Source: Scatomorpha sp040765295
GTDB taxonomy: Bacteria > Bacillota > Clostridia > Oscillospirales > Oscillospiraceae
NCBI GenBank assembly: GCA_040765295.1
Contig: JAXGSB010000001.1
Coordinates: 992,001-1,056,000, forward strand
Direction of reading: 5' to 3'
DNA length: 64,000 nt
Shown here: positions 18,664 to 27,592 of the stretch, piece by piece
Position numbering within the stretch: the stretch's first letter is position 1
How the letters are laid out: each line of letters begins with the position of its first letter
Notes under the pieces: generated by a model
The model's input: only the letters and a program-made list of their open reading frames with translations
What the model was told of the DNA's origin: nothing
The model's database searches: none
Program-made: the position numbers and the translations under genes

Positions 18664-19382
18664 GCAAAATTGACTTACTGGGGATCTCATTCGACAACTT
18701 GAATCTCGCTGAGGCGGCGGACAGGGCATATGAACTTAGCAGGAGCAGAAATTCTGCCTATGTGGTGACCCCAAACGCTCTCATTTTGAGAAACAGCATG
18801 TCAAACAATGAGCTCAAAACGGCCATAGAAGAAGCGGAACTGGTTTTACCGGACGGCATTGGTGTTCTTCTGTCTGCGAAGATTCAAGGCAGGCTTTTTA
18901 AGGAAAGAGTTGCGGGGATAGATTTTGCTGCCGCCCTTATTTCAAGATTGGCTGAGAGCGGAGGCAGCCTCTTTCTCTTCGGCTCGGCTCCCGGAGTTGC
19001 CGAAAAGGCGGCAGAGAACATAGAAAAAGGCTTTGAAGGAATCAAAATTCTGGGTGTCAATGACGGATACACTTACGACAAAAGTGAACTCATAAAAAAA
19101 ATAAACAGACTCTCGCCTGATTTCCTGCTTTGTTGCTTGGGCTCTCCCAAGCAGGAGCTTTGGATGCTTGAGAATAAAGCGAAACTCAGGGTTGGAATAA
19201 TGGCGGGTCTTGGAGGAAGCTTGGACGTATTTTCCGGAAACATAAAGAGAGCGCCTAAGTTGATGAGAAAGCTAGGGCTGGAATGGTTATACAGAATTAT
19301 CATTGAGCCGCAGAGAGCAAGGGAACTCGGGAAGATGTTCTCGCTAATTTTTCTTGCGGCATTCAGAAAGAAAAATAAATAG
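18660..19382 (+). CDS. WecG/TagA/CpsF family glycosyltransferase
   Basis: 240 residues, the length of TagA-type GT26 enzymes. Recognisable are VVTPNALILRNS near residue 35, LVLPDGIGVLLSAK with the conserved DG near 65, LFGSAPGVAEKAAENI near 105, and CLGSPKQELWM near 160. TagA transfers N-acetylmannosamine to lipid-linked GlcNAc in teichoic acid linkage-unit synthesis. The acceptor in this organism is not known. ATG 18660 overlaps the sir2 stop. The C-terminal amphipathic end (RAPKLMRKLGLEWLYRII) is a membrane-association feature. Confidence 0.88.
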   Translation: MSKIDLLGISFDNLNLAEAADRAYELSRSRNSAYVVTPNALILRNSMSNNELKTAIEEAELVLPDGIGVLLSAKIQGRLFKERVAGIDFAAALISRLAESGGSLFLFGSAPGVAEKAAENIEKGFEGIKILGVNDGYTYDKSELIKKINRLSPDFLLCCLGSPKQELWMLENKAKLRVGIMAGLGGSLDVFSGNIKRAPKLMRKLGLEWLYRIIIEPQRARELGKMFSLIFLAAFRKKNK

Positions 19383-19383
19383 T

Positions 19384-20061
19384 ATGAATAATAAAGGAAA
19401 GCTCATAGTATTGGAGGGAGTGGACGGAAGCGGAAAGTCTACTCAGTTTAAAAGGCTTTGCGAAAATCTTGAACTCAAAGGTATAGAATTTCGCAAACTG
19501 GTTTTTCCTCGTTATGATAACGAGTCATCGGCTCTTATAAGGATGTATCTTAACGGGGAGTTCGGCGAAAGTCCCGACTGTGTAAACGCCTATGCTGCAT
19601 CCCTGTTTTTTGCAGTTGATAGATATGCATCTTACATAAGCGAATGGAAGGATTTCTACCTTTCCGGCGGAATTTTACTGGCAGACAGATATACAAGCTC
19701 AAATGCGGTGCACCAAGGCGCAAAGCTCGAGTCTGCGGAGCGTAAAGTTTTTTTCGATTGGCTTTATGAGCTTGAGTATGTTAAGCTTTGCCTGCCTGAG
19801 CCCGATTTGGTAGTTTATCTGGATGTTGATGCCGAAACCTCAAAGCGAAGGATTGAAAAACGCGAGCTTAAGAAGGGAATAAAGGCAGACATACACGAGA
19901 GGGATTTAGCTTTTATTCAAAAAGGCATTGAATCGGGCCGTATGGCTGCAAAACACTATTCATGGAAACTTATAGACTATTCCGAAAACGGAATTGAGCG
20001 CGAAATAGATGAAAAACAGGGCGAAATTTTCGGAATTGTCGAAAGCTATTTAAAAAAATAG
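19384..20061 (+). CDS. tmk: Thymidylate kinase
   Basis: About 225 residues. The P-loop is GVDGSGKSTQ near residue 12, with DRYTSSNAVHQGAK near 100 and LDVDAETSKRRIEKRE near 150 as the LID region. It phosphorylates dTMP to dTDP. The start is taken at ATG 19384, directly after the glycosyltransferase stop; an upstream in-frame ATG at 19354 would give a non-family extension. The ribosome binding site is weak, suggesting translational coupling. Confidence 0.92.
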   Translation: MNNKGKLIVLEGVDGSGKSTQFKRLCENLELKGIEFRKLVFPRYDNESSALIRMYLNGEFGESPDCVNAYAASLFFAVDRYASYISEWKDFYLSGGILLADRYTSSNAVHQGAKLESAERKVFFDWLYELEYVKLCLPEPDLVVYLDVDAETSKRRIEKRELKKGIKADIHERDLAFIQKGIESGRMAAKHYSWKLIDYSENGIEREIDEKQGEIFGIVESYLKK

Positions 20062-20076
20062 ATTTTGGAGAGCGAT

Positions 20077-21588
20077 ATGCAAAACGATTCGTTTGACAAG
20101 TTGGGGAAAATTTTTGGAGAATCCGAAAAGATATCTCATCAAAACGAGATAATCCGGGAAGCAAATGAAACCTCGACAAGATCAGAAGATGAAACAATAA
20201 AAAACAATAATGAAAAACCTGTGCACGAGACTCAATATTCATCTATCAGTAAAGATGAGGTGGAAACAGCGGAATTATTGGCAAAGAGCAATGATTTTTC
20301 TGAAGCGGATACAGACATTATTCATGCCCAAAACGCTCTGACAGAAGATAATGAGCAGAGTCAAGTAAGTGAACTTGATGAGATTCTGGTCGAAAGTAAA
20401 AAGAAAGTTAAATCGTATCCCGCAGAGGAGGATATAGAAAAGAGAGACTATATGCCTGTAAGGAGCCGCAGGGAAAGCGGCACAGGCCTCTTGGGCGGAA
20501 TTATGTATTTTGTATTTGTCATAAGCCTTAGTATCGTTTTAGCCTGTATAGCCTGGATGGCTGCAAATGATGTTTTAGCTCTCAATAAGGATATACATGA
20601 GGGCGAAGTTATCCTGCCAAAGGAAATTTTCAGCGAAAAAGAAATCGAGGCAAAGGACAGCAACGGCAACACAATAGTAAAGAGAATACTGATTGCAGAC
20701 ACCGACTATGTTGCTAAAACTCTGAAAAACATGGGTATTATAGAATATCCGTGGCTCTTTAAGCTCTTCTGCGATGTCTCAAAGGCCGAATATAAGCTCG
20801 ACCCCGGTGTCTATAATCTTTCGTCGGAATTTGACTACAGAGCGCTTGTAAAGAAAATGCAGATTGGCTCCGGCTCCATGGTAGAGACACAGCTTCTCTT
20901 TTACGAGGGCATGACTATGAAACAGATTTTTGAGCTCTTGGAAGAAAACAATATAGCGTCTGTTCAGGACCTTCAGGATGCCGCCACGAACAGTGTTTAT
21001 GATTACAGGTTTTTAGATTTCAGCACCCCGGGAACTGAGGGAAGGCTGGAGGGATATCTTTTCCCAGATACATACAATTTCTATCAGGGTATGCAGGCGT
21101 CAAGCGCAATAAACAAGTTTATAAGCAATCTCAATAAAAAAATAAGCGCCGACATGTATACTCAGGCCGAGAATATGGGCAGAAGTATGCATGAAATCTT
21201 CATTGTAGCGTCAATGATAGAGTCGGAAGCTGCAAACGACGACGAAAGAGAGATTATTGCCTCTGTTATATATAACCGCTTGAGAGCGGGAATGCCGCTG
21301 CAGATAGATGCAACGATTCAATATGCCTTGCCGGAGCGCAAAGCTCAGCTTTCTTTGGAAGACTTAGAAATCGAGAGTCCGTATAATACATATAAAAACG
21401 CCGGATTGCCGATAGGACCGATTTGTAATCCGGGTTTAGCCTCAATAAAGGCGGCTTTAAATCCTGCAAGCACAAACTATCTCTTTTATGCGCTTGATAT
21501 GGAAACACGTACTCATAAGTTCTTTACAAACGAAGGCGAGCATAATGCGTTTGTAAATACTCAGGATTATAGCAAGCTTGGCAGTTGA
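20077..21588 (+). CDS. mltG: Endolytic murein transglycosylase MltG (YceG-like)
   Basis: About 503 residues. The first 130 are acidic, low-complexity and probably cytoplasmic. A single membrane segment lies near 140-160 (IMYFVFVISLSIVLACIAWMA). The extracellular YceG domain follows, with EGRLEGYLFPDTYNF near 325, the catalytic glutamate in SMIESEA near 380, and GMPLQIDATIQYAL near 410. MltG cuts nascent glycan strands to set their length. The start is ATG 20077, six bases after GGAG; TTG 20065 is less likely. The stop codon overlaps the -35 of the alaS promoter. Confidence 0.93.
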   Translation: MQNDSFDKLGKIFGESEKISHQNEIIREANETSTRSEDETIKNNNEKPVHETQYSSISKDEVETAELLAKSNDFSEADTDIIHAQNALTEDNEQSQVSELDEILVESKKKVKSYPAEEDIEKRDYMPVRSRRESGTGLLGGIMYFVFVISLSIVLACIAWMAANDVLALNKDIHEGEVILPKEIFSEKEIEAKDSNGNTIVKRILIADTDYVAKTLKNMGIIEYPWLFKLFCDVSKAEYKLDPGVYNLSSEFDYRALVKKMQIGSGSMVETQLLFYEGMTMKQIFELLEENNIASVQDLQDAATNSVYDYRFLDFSTPGTEGRLEGYLFPDTYNFYQGMQASSAINKFISNLNKKISADMYTQAENMGRSMHEIFIVASMIESEAANDDEREIIASVIYNRLRAGMPLQIDATIQYALPERKAQLSLEDLEIESPYNTYKNAGLPIGPICNPGLASIKAALNPASTNYLFYALDMETRTHKFFTNEGEHNAFVNTQDYSKLGS

Positions 21589-21612
21589 CAAGGCTCTATT
21601 TTGTGGTAAAAT
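21585..21612 (+). promoter_or_regulatory. Promoter of the alaS T-box leader
   Basis: Perfect TTGACA at 21585-21590 overlapping the mltG stop codon, then TAAAAT at 21607-21612 after 16 bases. TGG in front of the -10 makes it an extended -10 (TGGTAAAAT). Confidence 0.75.
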
Positions 21613-21618
21613 CCTAGG

Positions 21619-21836
21619 GTGTGCTGAGACGAAGAGAAGCCGAACGTAATGTTTTTACAGAGAGGAACCTTGGCTGAGAAGTTCTAAACTTAGTTTGGCG
21701 AGCCGCTTTTGAGCATCCTTGTGAGAGCAAGGCGGTTAACCTCCGTTAAGAGGTTATGAGATGCATTTTTGCGAGATCAGGGTGGTACCGCGTATACTAT
21801 CGCCCCTGACAATCTGTCAGGGGCGCGTATTTTTTA
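21619..21836 (+). promoter_or_regulatory. T-box riboswitch controlling alaS
   Basis: A leader of about 220 bases directly before alaS. The invariant T-box AGGGTGGTACCGCG is at 21779-21792. The Stem I distal double T-loop module is visible as AGAGAGG and GGCTGAGAAG around 21660-21681, and a Stem III hairpin AACCTC/GAGGTT lies near 21738-21757. A terminator follows the T-box. Uncharged tRNA bound to the leader should stabilise the antiterminator and allow alaS transcription. The specifier should be an alanine codon; GCT at 21705-21707 is a candidate, but I did not prove its placement in the specifier loop. Confidence 0.93.
21801..21836 (+). terminator. Terminator of the alaS T-box
   Basis: CGCCCCTGAC at 21801-21810 pairs perfectly with GTCAGGGGCG at 21816-21825 around a 5-base loop. 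A T run (21831-21836) follows after CGTA. The 5' arm is close to the T-box sequence that forms the competing antiterminator. Confidence 0.9.
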
Positions 21837-21849
21837 GGAGAGAATATTT

Positions 21850-24492
21850 ATGAAAAATTACACCGCAAATGAGCTGAGAGAGCTTTTCTTAAAGTTTTTT
21901 GAAAGCAAGGGACATCTCAGGCTTGAGAGCTTCCCTCTTATTCCGAAAGATGATCCGTCATTGCTTCTGATAAATTCCGGTATGGCGCCTATGAAGCCAT
22001 ACTTTACCGGCGAAAAGACACCTCCCTCCAAGCGTATATGCACCTGTCAAAAGTCGGTAAGAACCGGAGACATAGAGAACATAGGCAAAACAGACAGACA
22101 CTTTACTTTTTTTGAAATGCTGGGCAACTTTTCTTTCGGTGACTACTTTAAGCATGAGTCGATAGCTTGGGGCTGGGAGTTTTTAACAAGCCCCGAGTGG
22201 CTTGATATCGACCCCGAAAGGCTCTATCCCTCTGTCTATTTAGAGGACGACGAGGCCTTCAATATTTGGAGAGATGAAATCGGCATATCCGCTGATAGAA
22301 TAACCCGAATGGGAAAAGCGGATAACTTCTGGGAGCATGGCAGCGGAGCCTGCGGTCCCTGCTCGGAGATATATTTTGACAGAGGAGAAAAGCATGGCTG
22401 TCACAAAGCGGACTGCAAGGTCGGCTGTGATTGCGACAGATTTATAGAGGTATGGAACATTGTTTTCTCTCAATTTAACTCAGACGGAGAGGGCAACTAC
22501 ACAGAGCTTAGGCAGAAGAACATAGACACCGGTATGGGCCTAGAGAGGCTGGCCTGCGTTTGCCAAGAAGCAGACAGCGTTTTCGAAATTGACTCGCTAA
22601 AGAAAATAATAAGCGGTATAGAATTACTCAGCGGTGAAAAATATAAGGCTGATGAGAAAAAGGATGTCTCAATCCGTGTCATAGTTGACCATCTGAGATC
22701 TGCGGTGTATCTCATAGCAGATGGAGTTTTGCCTTCAAATGAAGGAAGAGGCTATGTCTTAAGGCGCCTTATAAGGAGAGCTTGCAGGCATGGAAAAACG
22801 CTGGGCTTAAATGATGCGTTTCTGTATGAGCTTGCCGGAATAGTCATAGAGCTGGGAAGAGAGGCCTATCCCGAACTTTCGTCAAACGAGGAGCTTATAT
22901 ATAAGGCATTAAAGACAGAGGAGGAAAACTTCGGCAAAACTCTGGATCAGGGACTTGATATTCTCTCAAATATTTTAGAAAAAATGAGGGAAGGAAACGA
23001 AAAGGTTTTATCCGGGGCAGATGCATTCAAGCTCTACTCTACTTTTGGCTTCCCCTTGGATATAACCGAGGATATTTTGAAAGAACAGGGACTGACACTC
23101 GACAGAGAGGCTTACAACTCTATCATGGAAGATGAGAGAGAAACAGCCAGGAGAGAACGCGGAGAAATCAGCGGATGGTCTGATAAGAGCATTAAGTTTG
23201 AATACGATGAAACTGAATTTTTGGGCTATGATGTTTTATCTGTTCTAAGCGAAGCCGAGGGCTTATACAAGGATAATAAAAAAACAGCTGCCCTTAAAGA
23301 GGGCGAGAAGGGAATGGTGGTGCTTAAAAAAACGCCTTTCTATGCAGAGATGGGCGGACAATCGGCGGACTTCGGAACAATTTCCTCCGAAACGGGGAGA
23401 TTCACTGTCCAAGATGTGAAAAAGAGTCCGGACGGCGTATTTGTTCACATAGGAAGAGTTTCAAAGGGAGAAATCAAAGAAGGGCAGCTCTTTAACGCAG
23501 AGGTCGATAAAGAGAGAAGGGAAGCCATCTCAAGGGCGCACAGCGCAACCCACCTTATTCATGCTGCTCTGAGAGAAATTCTGGGAGACCATGTACATCA
23601 GGCAGGCTCCCTTGTGGAGGCCGATAAGCTGAGATTCGACTTCACTCACTTTTCCGCAATGAGTACGGAGGAACTTAAAAAAGTTACAGACAAAGTCAAT
23701 GAGCAGATTCTGAAAAGTGAAGATGTTCAATGCAATGAAATGAAGCTTGATGAGGCAAGAAAAATAGGCGCACAGGCCCTGTTTGGAGAAAAATATGAGG
23801 AGGATGTGAGAGTCGTATCAATAGCCGAATTTTCTTCCGAACTCTGCGGCGGTATTCATGTGCGAAATACATCCAATATTGGGCCGATTAAAATAGTATC
23901 CGAGGGCTCTGTGTCCAGCGGGATAAGAAGAATAGAGGCAGTTTGCGGCAGAGTATTCTTAAAAGAGTATGAAGAAGAGCAGAGGATTCTGGCTGCGCTT
24001 TCCCAAATGTTTAAAGCAAGTCTTAAAGATTTGGAGTCAAAAGCCGGACAAAATATTGAAGAGCTCAAATCGTTAAAGACTGAGCTTTCTGCCCTTAAAA
24101 GCAAGCTTAACGCACAGGAGGGAAGAGAGCTCTTGGAGAGGGCTTCTAAAATTGGAGATATAAAGCTGATTGCCGGCTTCAGACCCGAACTTGATAGGGA
24201 AAGCCTGCAAAATACGGGAGATGCGCTTAAGAGCGCATCTGAGGATGTTGTTGCGGTGCTTGCAACAGAGATAAACGGCAAACTGACTTTCCTTGCTGTC
24301 TGCGGAAAGAATGCAATAGCAAAGGGAATTAAAGCGGGCGATATAATAAAACAGGTCACGGCCATTACGGGAGGTCGTGGCGGCGGCAAGCCTGACTTTG
24401 CTATGGGCAGCGGCGAGGACAAGTTAATGCTCGATAACGCCTTTGCTATGCTGGATAATTATATAGCTATGAAGTTGGGAATTTTAAAGTAG
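21850..24492 (+). CDS. alaS: Alanyl-tRNA synthetase
   Basis: 880 residues, full length. The class II core has KDDPSLLLINSGMAPMKPYF near residue 40 and TGDIENIGKTDRHFTFFEML near 75. The editing domain has HSATHLIHAAL near 562 and CGGIHV near 664 (zinc and catalytic histidines/cysteine). A coiled coil and DHHA1 domain follow, with GGRGGGKPDFAMGSG near 840. It charges tRNA-Ala and hydrolyses Ser/Gly mischarged tRNA. Expression is controlled by the T-box leader immediately upstream. Confidence 0.97.
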   Translation: MKNYTANELRELFLKFFESKGHLRLESFPLIPKDDPSLLLINSGMAPMKPYFTGEKTPPSKRICTCQKSVRTGDIENIGKTDRHFTFFEMLGNFSFGDYFKHESIAWGWEFLTSPEWLDIDPERLYPSVYLEDDEAFNIWRDEIGISADRITRMGKADNFWEHGSGACGPCSEIYFDRGEKHGCHKADCKVGCDCDRFIEVWNIVFSQFNSDGEGNYTELRQKNIDTGMGLERLACVCQEADSVFEIDSLKKIISGIELLSGEKYKADEKKDVSIRVIVDHLRSAVYLIADGVLPSNEGRGYVLRRLIRRACRHGKTLGLNDAFLYELAGIVIELGREAYPELSSNEELIYKALKTEEENFGKTLDQGLDILSNILEKMREGNEKVLSGADAFKLYSTFGFPLDITEDILKEQGLTLDREAYNSIMEDERETARRERGEISGWSDKSIKFEYDETEFLGYDVLSVLSEAEGLYKDNKKTAALKEGEKGMVVLKKTPFYAEMGGQSADFGTISSETGRFTVQDVKKSPDGVFVHIGRVSKGEIKEGQLFNAEVDKERREAISRAHSATHLIHAALREILGDHVHQAGSLVEADKLRFDFTHFSAMSTEELKKVTDKVNEQILKSEDVQCNEMKLDEARKIGAQALFGEKYEEDVRVVSIAEFSSELCGGIHVRNTSNIGPIKIVSEGSVSSGIRRIEAVCGRVFLKEYEEEQRILAALSQMFKASLKDLESKAGQNIEELKSLKTELSALKSKLNAQEGRELLERASKIGDIKLIAGFRPELDRESLQNTGDALKSASEDVVAVLATEINGKLTFLAVCGKNAIAKGIKAGDIIKQVTAITGGRGGGKPDFAMGSGEDKLMLDNAFAMLDNYIAMKLGILK

Positions 24493-24515
24493 GAAAAATA
24501 AAAAGGAGGAATAAC

Positions 24516-24857
24516 ATGAGCTGTATTTTTTGCAAGATAGTCTCAGGAGACATACCTTCTAAGAAGGTATATGAGAATGAAAAGGTTTATGCCTTTAGGG
24601 ACATAAACCCGCAGGCTCCTATTCATATTTTAGTAATCCCAAAAGAACATAGGATGGACTCTGCGTTTAATGTAGACGAAAGCAACTCCGAACTTGTTGC
24701 CGCCTGCTTTGAGGCGATAGCCAAGATAGCAAAAAAGGAAGGATTAGAGAATGGGTTCAGAGTAATCACCAATTCCGGAGCTGACGGAGGCCAGACTGTA
24801 AATCACCTTCATTTTCATCTTTTAGCCGGGAAAAAACTTGGAGAAAAAATGGTCTAG
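24516..24857 (+). CDS. HIT-family nucleotide hydrolase (Hint-like)
   Basis: 113 residues with CIFCKIVSGDIPSKKVYE at the start, FRDINPQAPIHILVIPKEH near 35, and the histidine triad HLHFHLLAGKK near 98. Hint proteins hydrolyse AMP-lysine-type phosphoramidates. AAGGAGG lies 8 bases before the ATG. It is the last gene of the plus-strand housekeeping block; beyond it the accessory island begins. Confidence 0.93.
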   Translation: MSCIFCKIVSGDIPSKKVYENEKVYAFRDINPQAPIHILVIPKEHRMDSAFNVDESNSELVAACFEAIAKIAKKEGLENGFRVITNSGADGGQTVNHLHFHLLAGKKLGEKMV

Positions 24858-25106
24858 ACAAATATTAAAAATCATACGGTCTTCGAAGTCTGAGCTTGAG
24901 CGAAAAAAAGGATGTATTTGAATTTGCTGGTTATCTCGGAAATAGTGCGCAATTTAAGCAAGTGTTAAATATCTTGAGTTGCTCACTGTTCGGTTTAACA
25001 TTTTAAGAGCAGCACATAACATACAAGTTTAATATTTGTAAACTAATGGATATGTTCCGGCCAGTGGTGAAACCCATTACTAAGACTATGATAGTGTTAA
25101 CTATAT
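24858..25106. other. Convergent intergenic region at left edge of island
   Basis: 249 bases between the HIT gene and the converging lacI-type gene. I see no open frame, tRNA or clear hairpin with a T run; only a short CTTCGAAG palindrome near 24894. This is the left boundary of the carbohydrate island. Confidence 0.5.
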
Positions 25107-26108
25107 TTACAGTGTCGAGCGATATATAAGAGAGGTGAGCAGCTCAGTCTTGACCGGAACTGCAGTATCATCGGACATTATATATATCAAACGCTCTACA
25201 GCTAAGCGCCCCATAGCCTGTTTGGGAACGTCTATTGTAGTAAGGGGAGGACTTATGATACCATTCGGATAAGCGTTATCAAAGCCAATAAATGCAACAT
25301 CTTTTGGAATGCGATAACCGTATTTTTTAAAAGCTCTCATAGCGCCGATAGCTATCATATCGTTATCTGCAAAGTAACAATCTGCGATTTCTATACCTTG
25401 AGATAAAAGCTGCTTCATATCGGTATAAGCACCTTCGATAGACGGCGTGAGCATATGCACAATAGACGCAGACGGTGACATCCCATTTTGGCGAATTGCT
25501 TTATAAAAGCCATCTGCTCTCTCTTCAAAGTTGCCTATAGAGTAGGACGAGTGCAAATAACCAGGTTGCTTTCGGCGAGTTTTGAAGAGTGTATCAGTGG
25601 CTAAGAACGCTCCCTGAATGTTATTTATAAGTACATAATCTATTGATATACTCTCAAAATACGTATCAAGCACAACCATAGGCAAATTCAAATCTTTAAA
25701 TGTTTCAAAGTCGCTTGCCTTCATCTCAGTGGCAAGGAGGATAATGCCCTCAGAACCAGATGTGACAAGTGAGTTTAGCTCGGAATTAATGTTTTTATCT
25801 TCGAAAATATATCTAATATCAAGAGAGAAATCATGCTCACGGCAACAAGTAGCAATCCCCTCCGTCATGGCAGAGAAGAAAGGCGTGTCATCAACAACAG
25901 CTCCTCCAGTCTTTTTAAATAAAACAAAGGAGATAGTTTTCTGCTTTTTTTCGGGTGTAACTGAAAATTTATAGCCATGTTCCTTGGCAGCGGCAAGAAC
26001 TCGTTGACGTGTTTCTTCACTTACACCCTGTCTATTGTTGAAAACAATTGAAATTGTAGCGGGGGATAAGCCTAATTTATTGGCCAACTCTTTTGCAGTA
26101 ATTGACAT
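25107..26108 (-). CDS. LacI-family transcriptional regulator
   Basis: 333 residues from ATG 26108, with GAGAGGA 7 bases upstream. The N-terminal DNA-binding domain is canonical (ITAKELANKLGLSPATISIVFNNRQGVSEETR, split over residues 3-35), then a periplasmic-binding-protein-like effector domain to the end with AFIGFDN near 260. It lies at the end of the minus-strand operon and is probably the local repressor for both divergent operons, responding to the imported sugar. A longer in-frame start at 26198 would add a hydrophobic extension not found in LacI proteins and is rejected. Confidence 0.92.
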   Translation of the reverse strand: MSITAKELANKLGLSPATISIVFNNRQGVSEETRQRVLAAAKEHGYKFSVTPEKKQKTISFVLFKKTGGAVVDDTPFFSAMTEGIATCCREHDFSLDIRYIFEDKNINSELNSLVTSGSEGIILLATEMKASDFETFKDLNLPMVVLDTYFESISIDYVLINNIQGAFLATDTLFKTRRKQPGYLHSSYSIGNFEERADGFYKAIRQNGMSPSASIVHMLTPSIEGAYTDMKQLLSQGIEIADCYFADNDMIAIGAMRAFKKYGYRIPKDVAFIGFDNAYPNGIISPPLTTIDVPKQAMGRLAVERLIYIMSDDTAVPVKTELLTSLIYRSTL

Positions 26109-26254
26109 CCCGAAGTTCCTCTCTAAGAAAGCTAACTTTATAGTAGCATAAATGAATACAAGAATCAAACAAGTTGCAAGTACATAATAGACATGCACAT
26201 AGCATCATGAAGATACATCCATGTTTTATTATCATCTAGTATTCGTTGTAAGCT

Positions 26255-26303
26255 TACAGAAAATGGTGAGGGCGGCGCAAACAGAAAGTATCGCCGTCCT
26301 CAT
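26255..26303 (-). terminator. Terminator between lipoyl-protein gene and lacI-type gene
   Basis: GAGGGCGGCG at 26268-26277 and CGCCGTCCTC at 26292-26301 form a 10-bp stem with one G-T pair. Read on the minus strand, the hairpin is followed by a short T-rich stretch (CATTTTCT). It separates the E1 operon from the regulator gene. Confidence 0.7.
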
Positions 26304-26322
26304 TCGTCCATTAACAAAGAAC

Positions 26323-26568
26323 TTAATCGCATTCCACCTCGATATACCCCACCTCTCCTGCGACAGGAATATCCTTACCAGTAGCAGCAGTTATTCTAAG
26401 AATGCCAGTGGCGGGAGCTTCAAGAGTGTTGGATATTTTATCCGTTTCAACAATAGCGATAGTATCACCCTCATTGACGAAGTCACCATCGTTTTTTTCC
26501 CAAGATGATATGGTGCCTTCTGTCATAGTCATACCCATTTTGGGCATCTGGACTCTTACACGAACCAT
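26323..26568 (-). CDS. Free-standing lipoyl-carrier protein (E2 lipoyl-domain only)
   Basis: 81 residues, a single biotinyl/lipoyl domain with nothing else. MPKMGMTMTEGTISSW is at the N-terminus, the modified lysine lies in ETDKISN near residue 42, and GEVGYIEVE closes the fold. In 2-oxoacid dehydrogenase complexes this domain is the N-terminal part of E2, followed by a subunit-binding domain and an acyltransferase domain; both are missing here. The start is ATG 26568 behind GTGAGG; GTG 26583 is an alternative. It follows the E1 beta gene by 18 bases. It presumably accepts an acyl group from the adjacent E1 pair, but its acceptor partner is unknown. Confidence 0.88.
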   Translation of the reverse strand: MVRVRVQMPKMGMTMTEGTISSWEKNDGDFVNEGDTIAIVETDKISNTLEAPATGILRITAATGKDIPVAGEVGYIEVECD

Positions 26569-26586
26569 AGTTTCAAGCCTCACTAT

Positions 26587-27579
26587 TTATTTCATAATTT
26601 TTTTGACTGTAGCAACAATTTTGTCAGCGTTGGGCAGGTATTCAAACTCGAGGGAGGGAGTAAAAGGAGAGGGGCAGTCAGGCGCGGTAATACGCTTAAT
26701 GGGGGCTTTCAGATAATTGAAGCCCTTTTCCGATACAATTGCGGAAACCTCAGCACCAAAACCGCATATACGGGTAGCCTCATGAACAATCACTAGACGA
26801 CCAGTTTTTTTGACGGAGTTGAGTACAGCTTCTTCGTCAAATGGTTTGATGGAGCGAAGGTCAATGATTTCTGCATCTATTCCGCTGTCAGACAGAGTAT
26901 TTGCAGCCTGAATAGAATCGAGAACCATCTTTGACCATGAAACAATAGTAACATCTTTGCCTTCGCGTAGGACATTGGCTTTTCCAATAGGTACAACATA
27001 TTCACCATCAGGAACTTCGCCCTTTTTTGCCATGAGCAGCTTATGAGAGATAAACACAACTGGATTGTTGTCACGAATTGCGGAGGTTAGCAGTCCTTTT
27101 GCATCGGCTGGATTAGAGGGAATAACTACCTTTAACCCTGGTATATGAGCAACAAAAGACTCGAGCATTTGCGAGTGTTGCGCCGCCGCACCAACACCGC
27201 CGCCGCCAGTGGTCTTTATGACCATGGGAACAGAGAGCTTGCCTCCATTCATATAACGCATTTTACTTGCCTGATTGAGTATTTCGTCCATTGCGACTCC
27301 CATAAAGTCCATGTGCATAATTTCAACTACTGGGCGGAGTCCGCAGGCTGCAGCACCAACGGCACAGCCGATAATTGCGGTCTCACTGATGGGAGTATCA
27401 ACAACACGTCGACTTTCAGCACCGTATTTGCCGTCAAATTCAGCCCAGAGACCTTTGTCCTCGCCGAAGTCACCGCCACGGAAACCAACGTCCTCACCCG
27501 CAAGAAAAACTTCGGGACAGCGTCTCATTTCATTTTGAAGTGCATCATGGATTGCTTTTGCGAAAGTGATTTTACCCAT
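26587..27579 (-). CDS. TPP-dependent dehydrogenase E1 component, beta subunit
   Basis: 330 residues from ATG 27579, with AAGGAGGG about 8 bases upstream. It starts GKITFAKAIHDALQNEM, with FLAGEDVGFRGG near 25, FDGKYG and RVVDTPISETAIIG near 55, and the C-terminal transketolase domain with IVHEATRICGFGAEV near 275. The family pairs with an alpha subunit to decarboxylate a 2-oxoacid (or cleave acetoin) and transfer the acyl group to lipoate. Resemblance is to AcoB/PdhB; substrate not determinable by eye. It lies between the E1 alpha and lipoyl-protein genes, all co-directional. Confidence 0.9.
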   Translation of the reverse strand: MGKITFAKAIHDALQNEMRRCPEVFLAGEDVGFRGGDFGEDKGLWAEFDGKYGAESRRVVDTPISETAIIGCAVGAAACGLRPVVEIMHMDFMGVAMDEILNQASKMRYMNGGKLSVPMVIKTTGGGGVGAAAQHSQMLESFVAHIPGLKVVIPSNPADAKGLLTSAIRDNNPVVFISHKLLMAKKGEVPDGEYVVPIGKANVLREGKDVTIVSWSKMVLDSIQAANTLSDSGIDAEIIDLRSIKPFDEEAVLNSVKKTGRLVIVHEATRICGFGAEVSAIVSEKGFNYLKAPIKRITAPDCPSPFTPSLEFEYLPNADKIVATVKKIMK

Positions 27580-27592
27580 TAGAATACCCTCC

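Noticed and set aside
21612..21640. CTGAGA string suggesting a thiamine riboswitch
   Set aside because: The surrounding leader has the T-box AGGGTGGTACCGCG and Stem I modules; no thiamine-box second half is present.
23856..24422. 188-codon minus-strand frame under alaS
   Set aside because: Antisense to a well-conserved alaS region; serine-rich nonsense composition.
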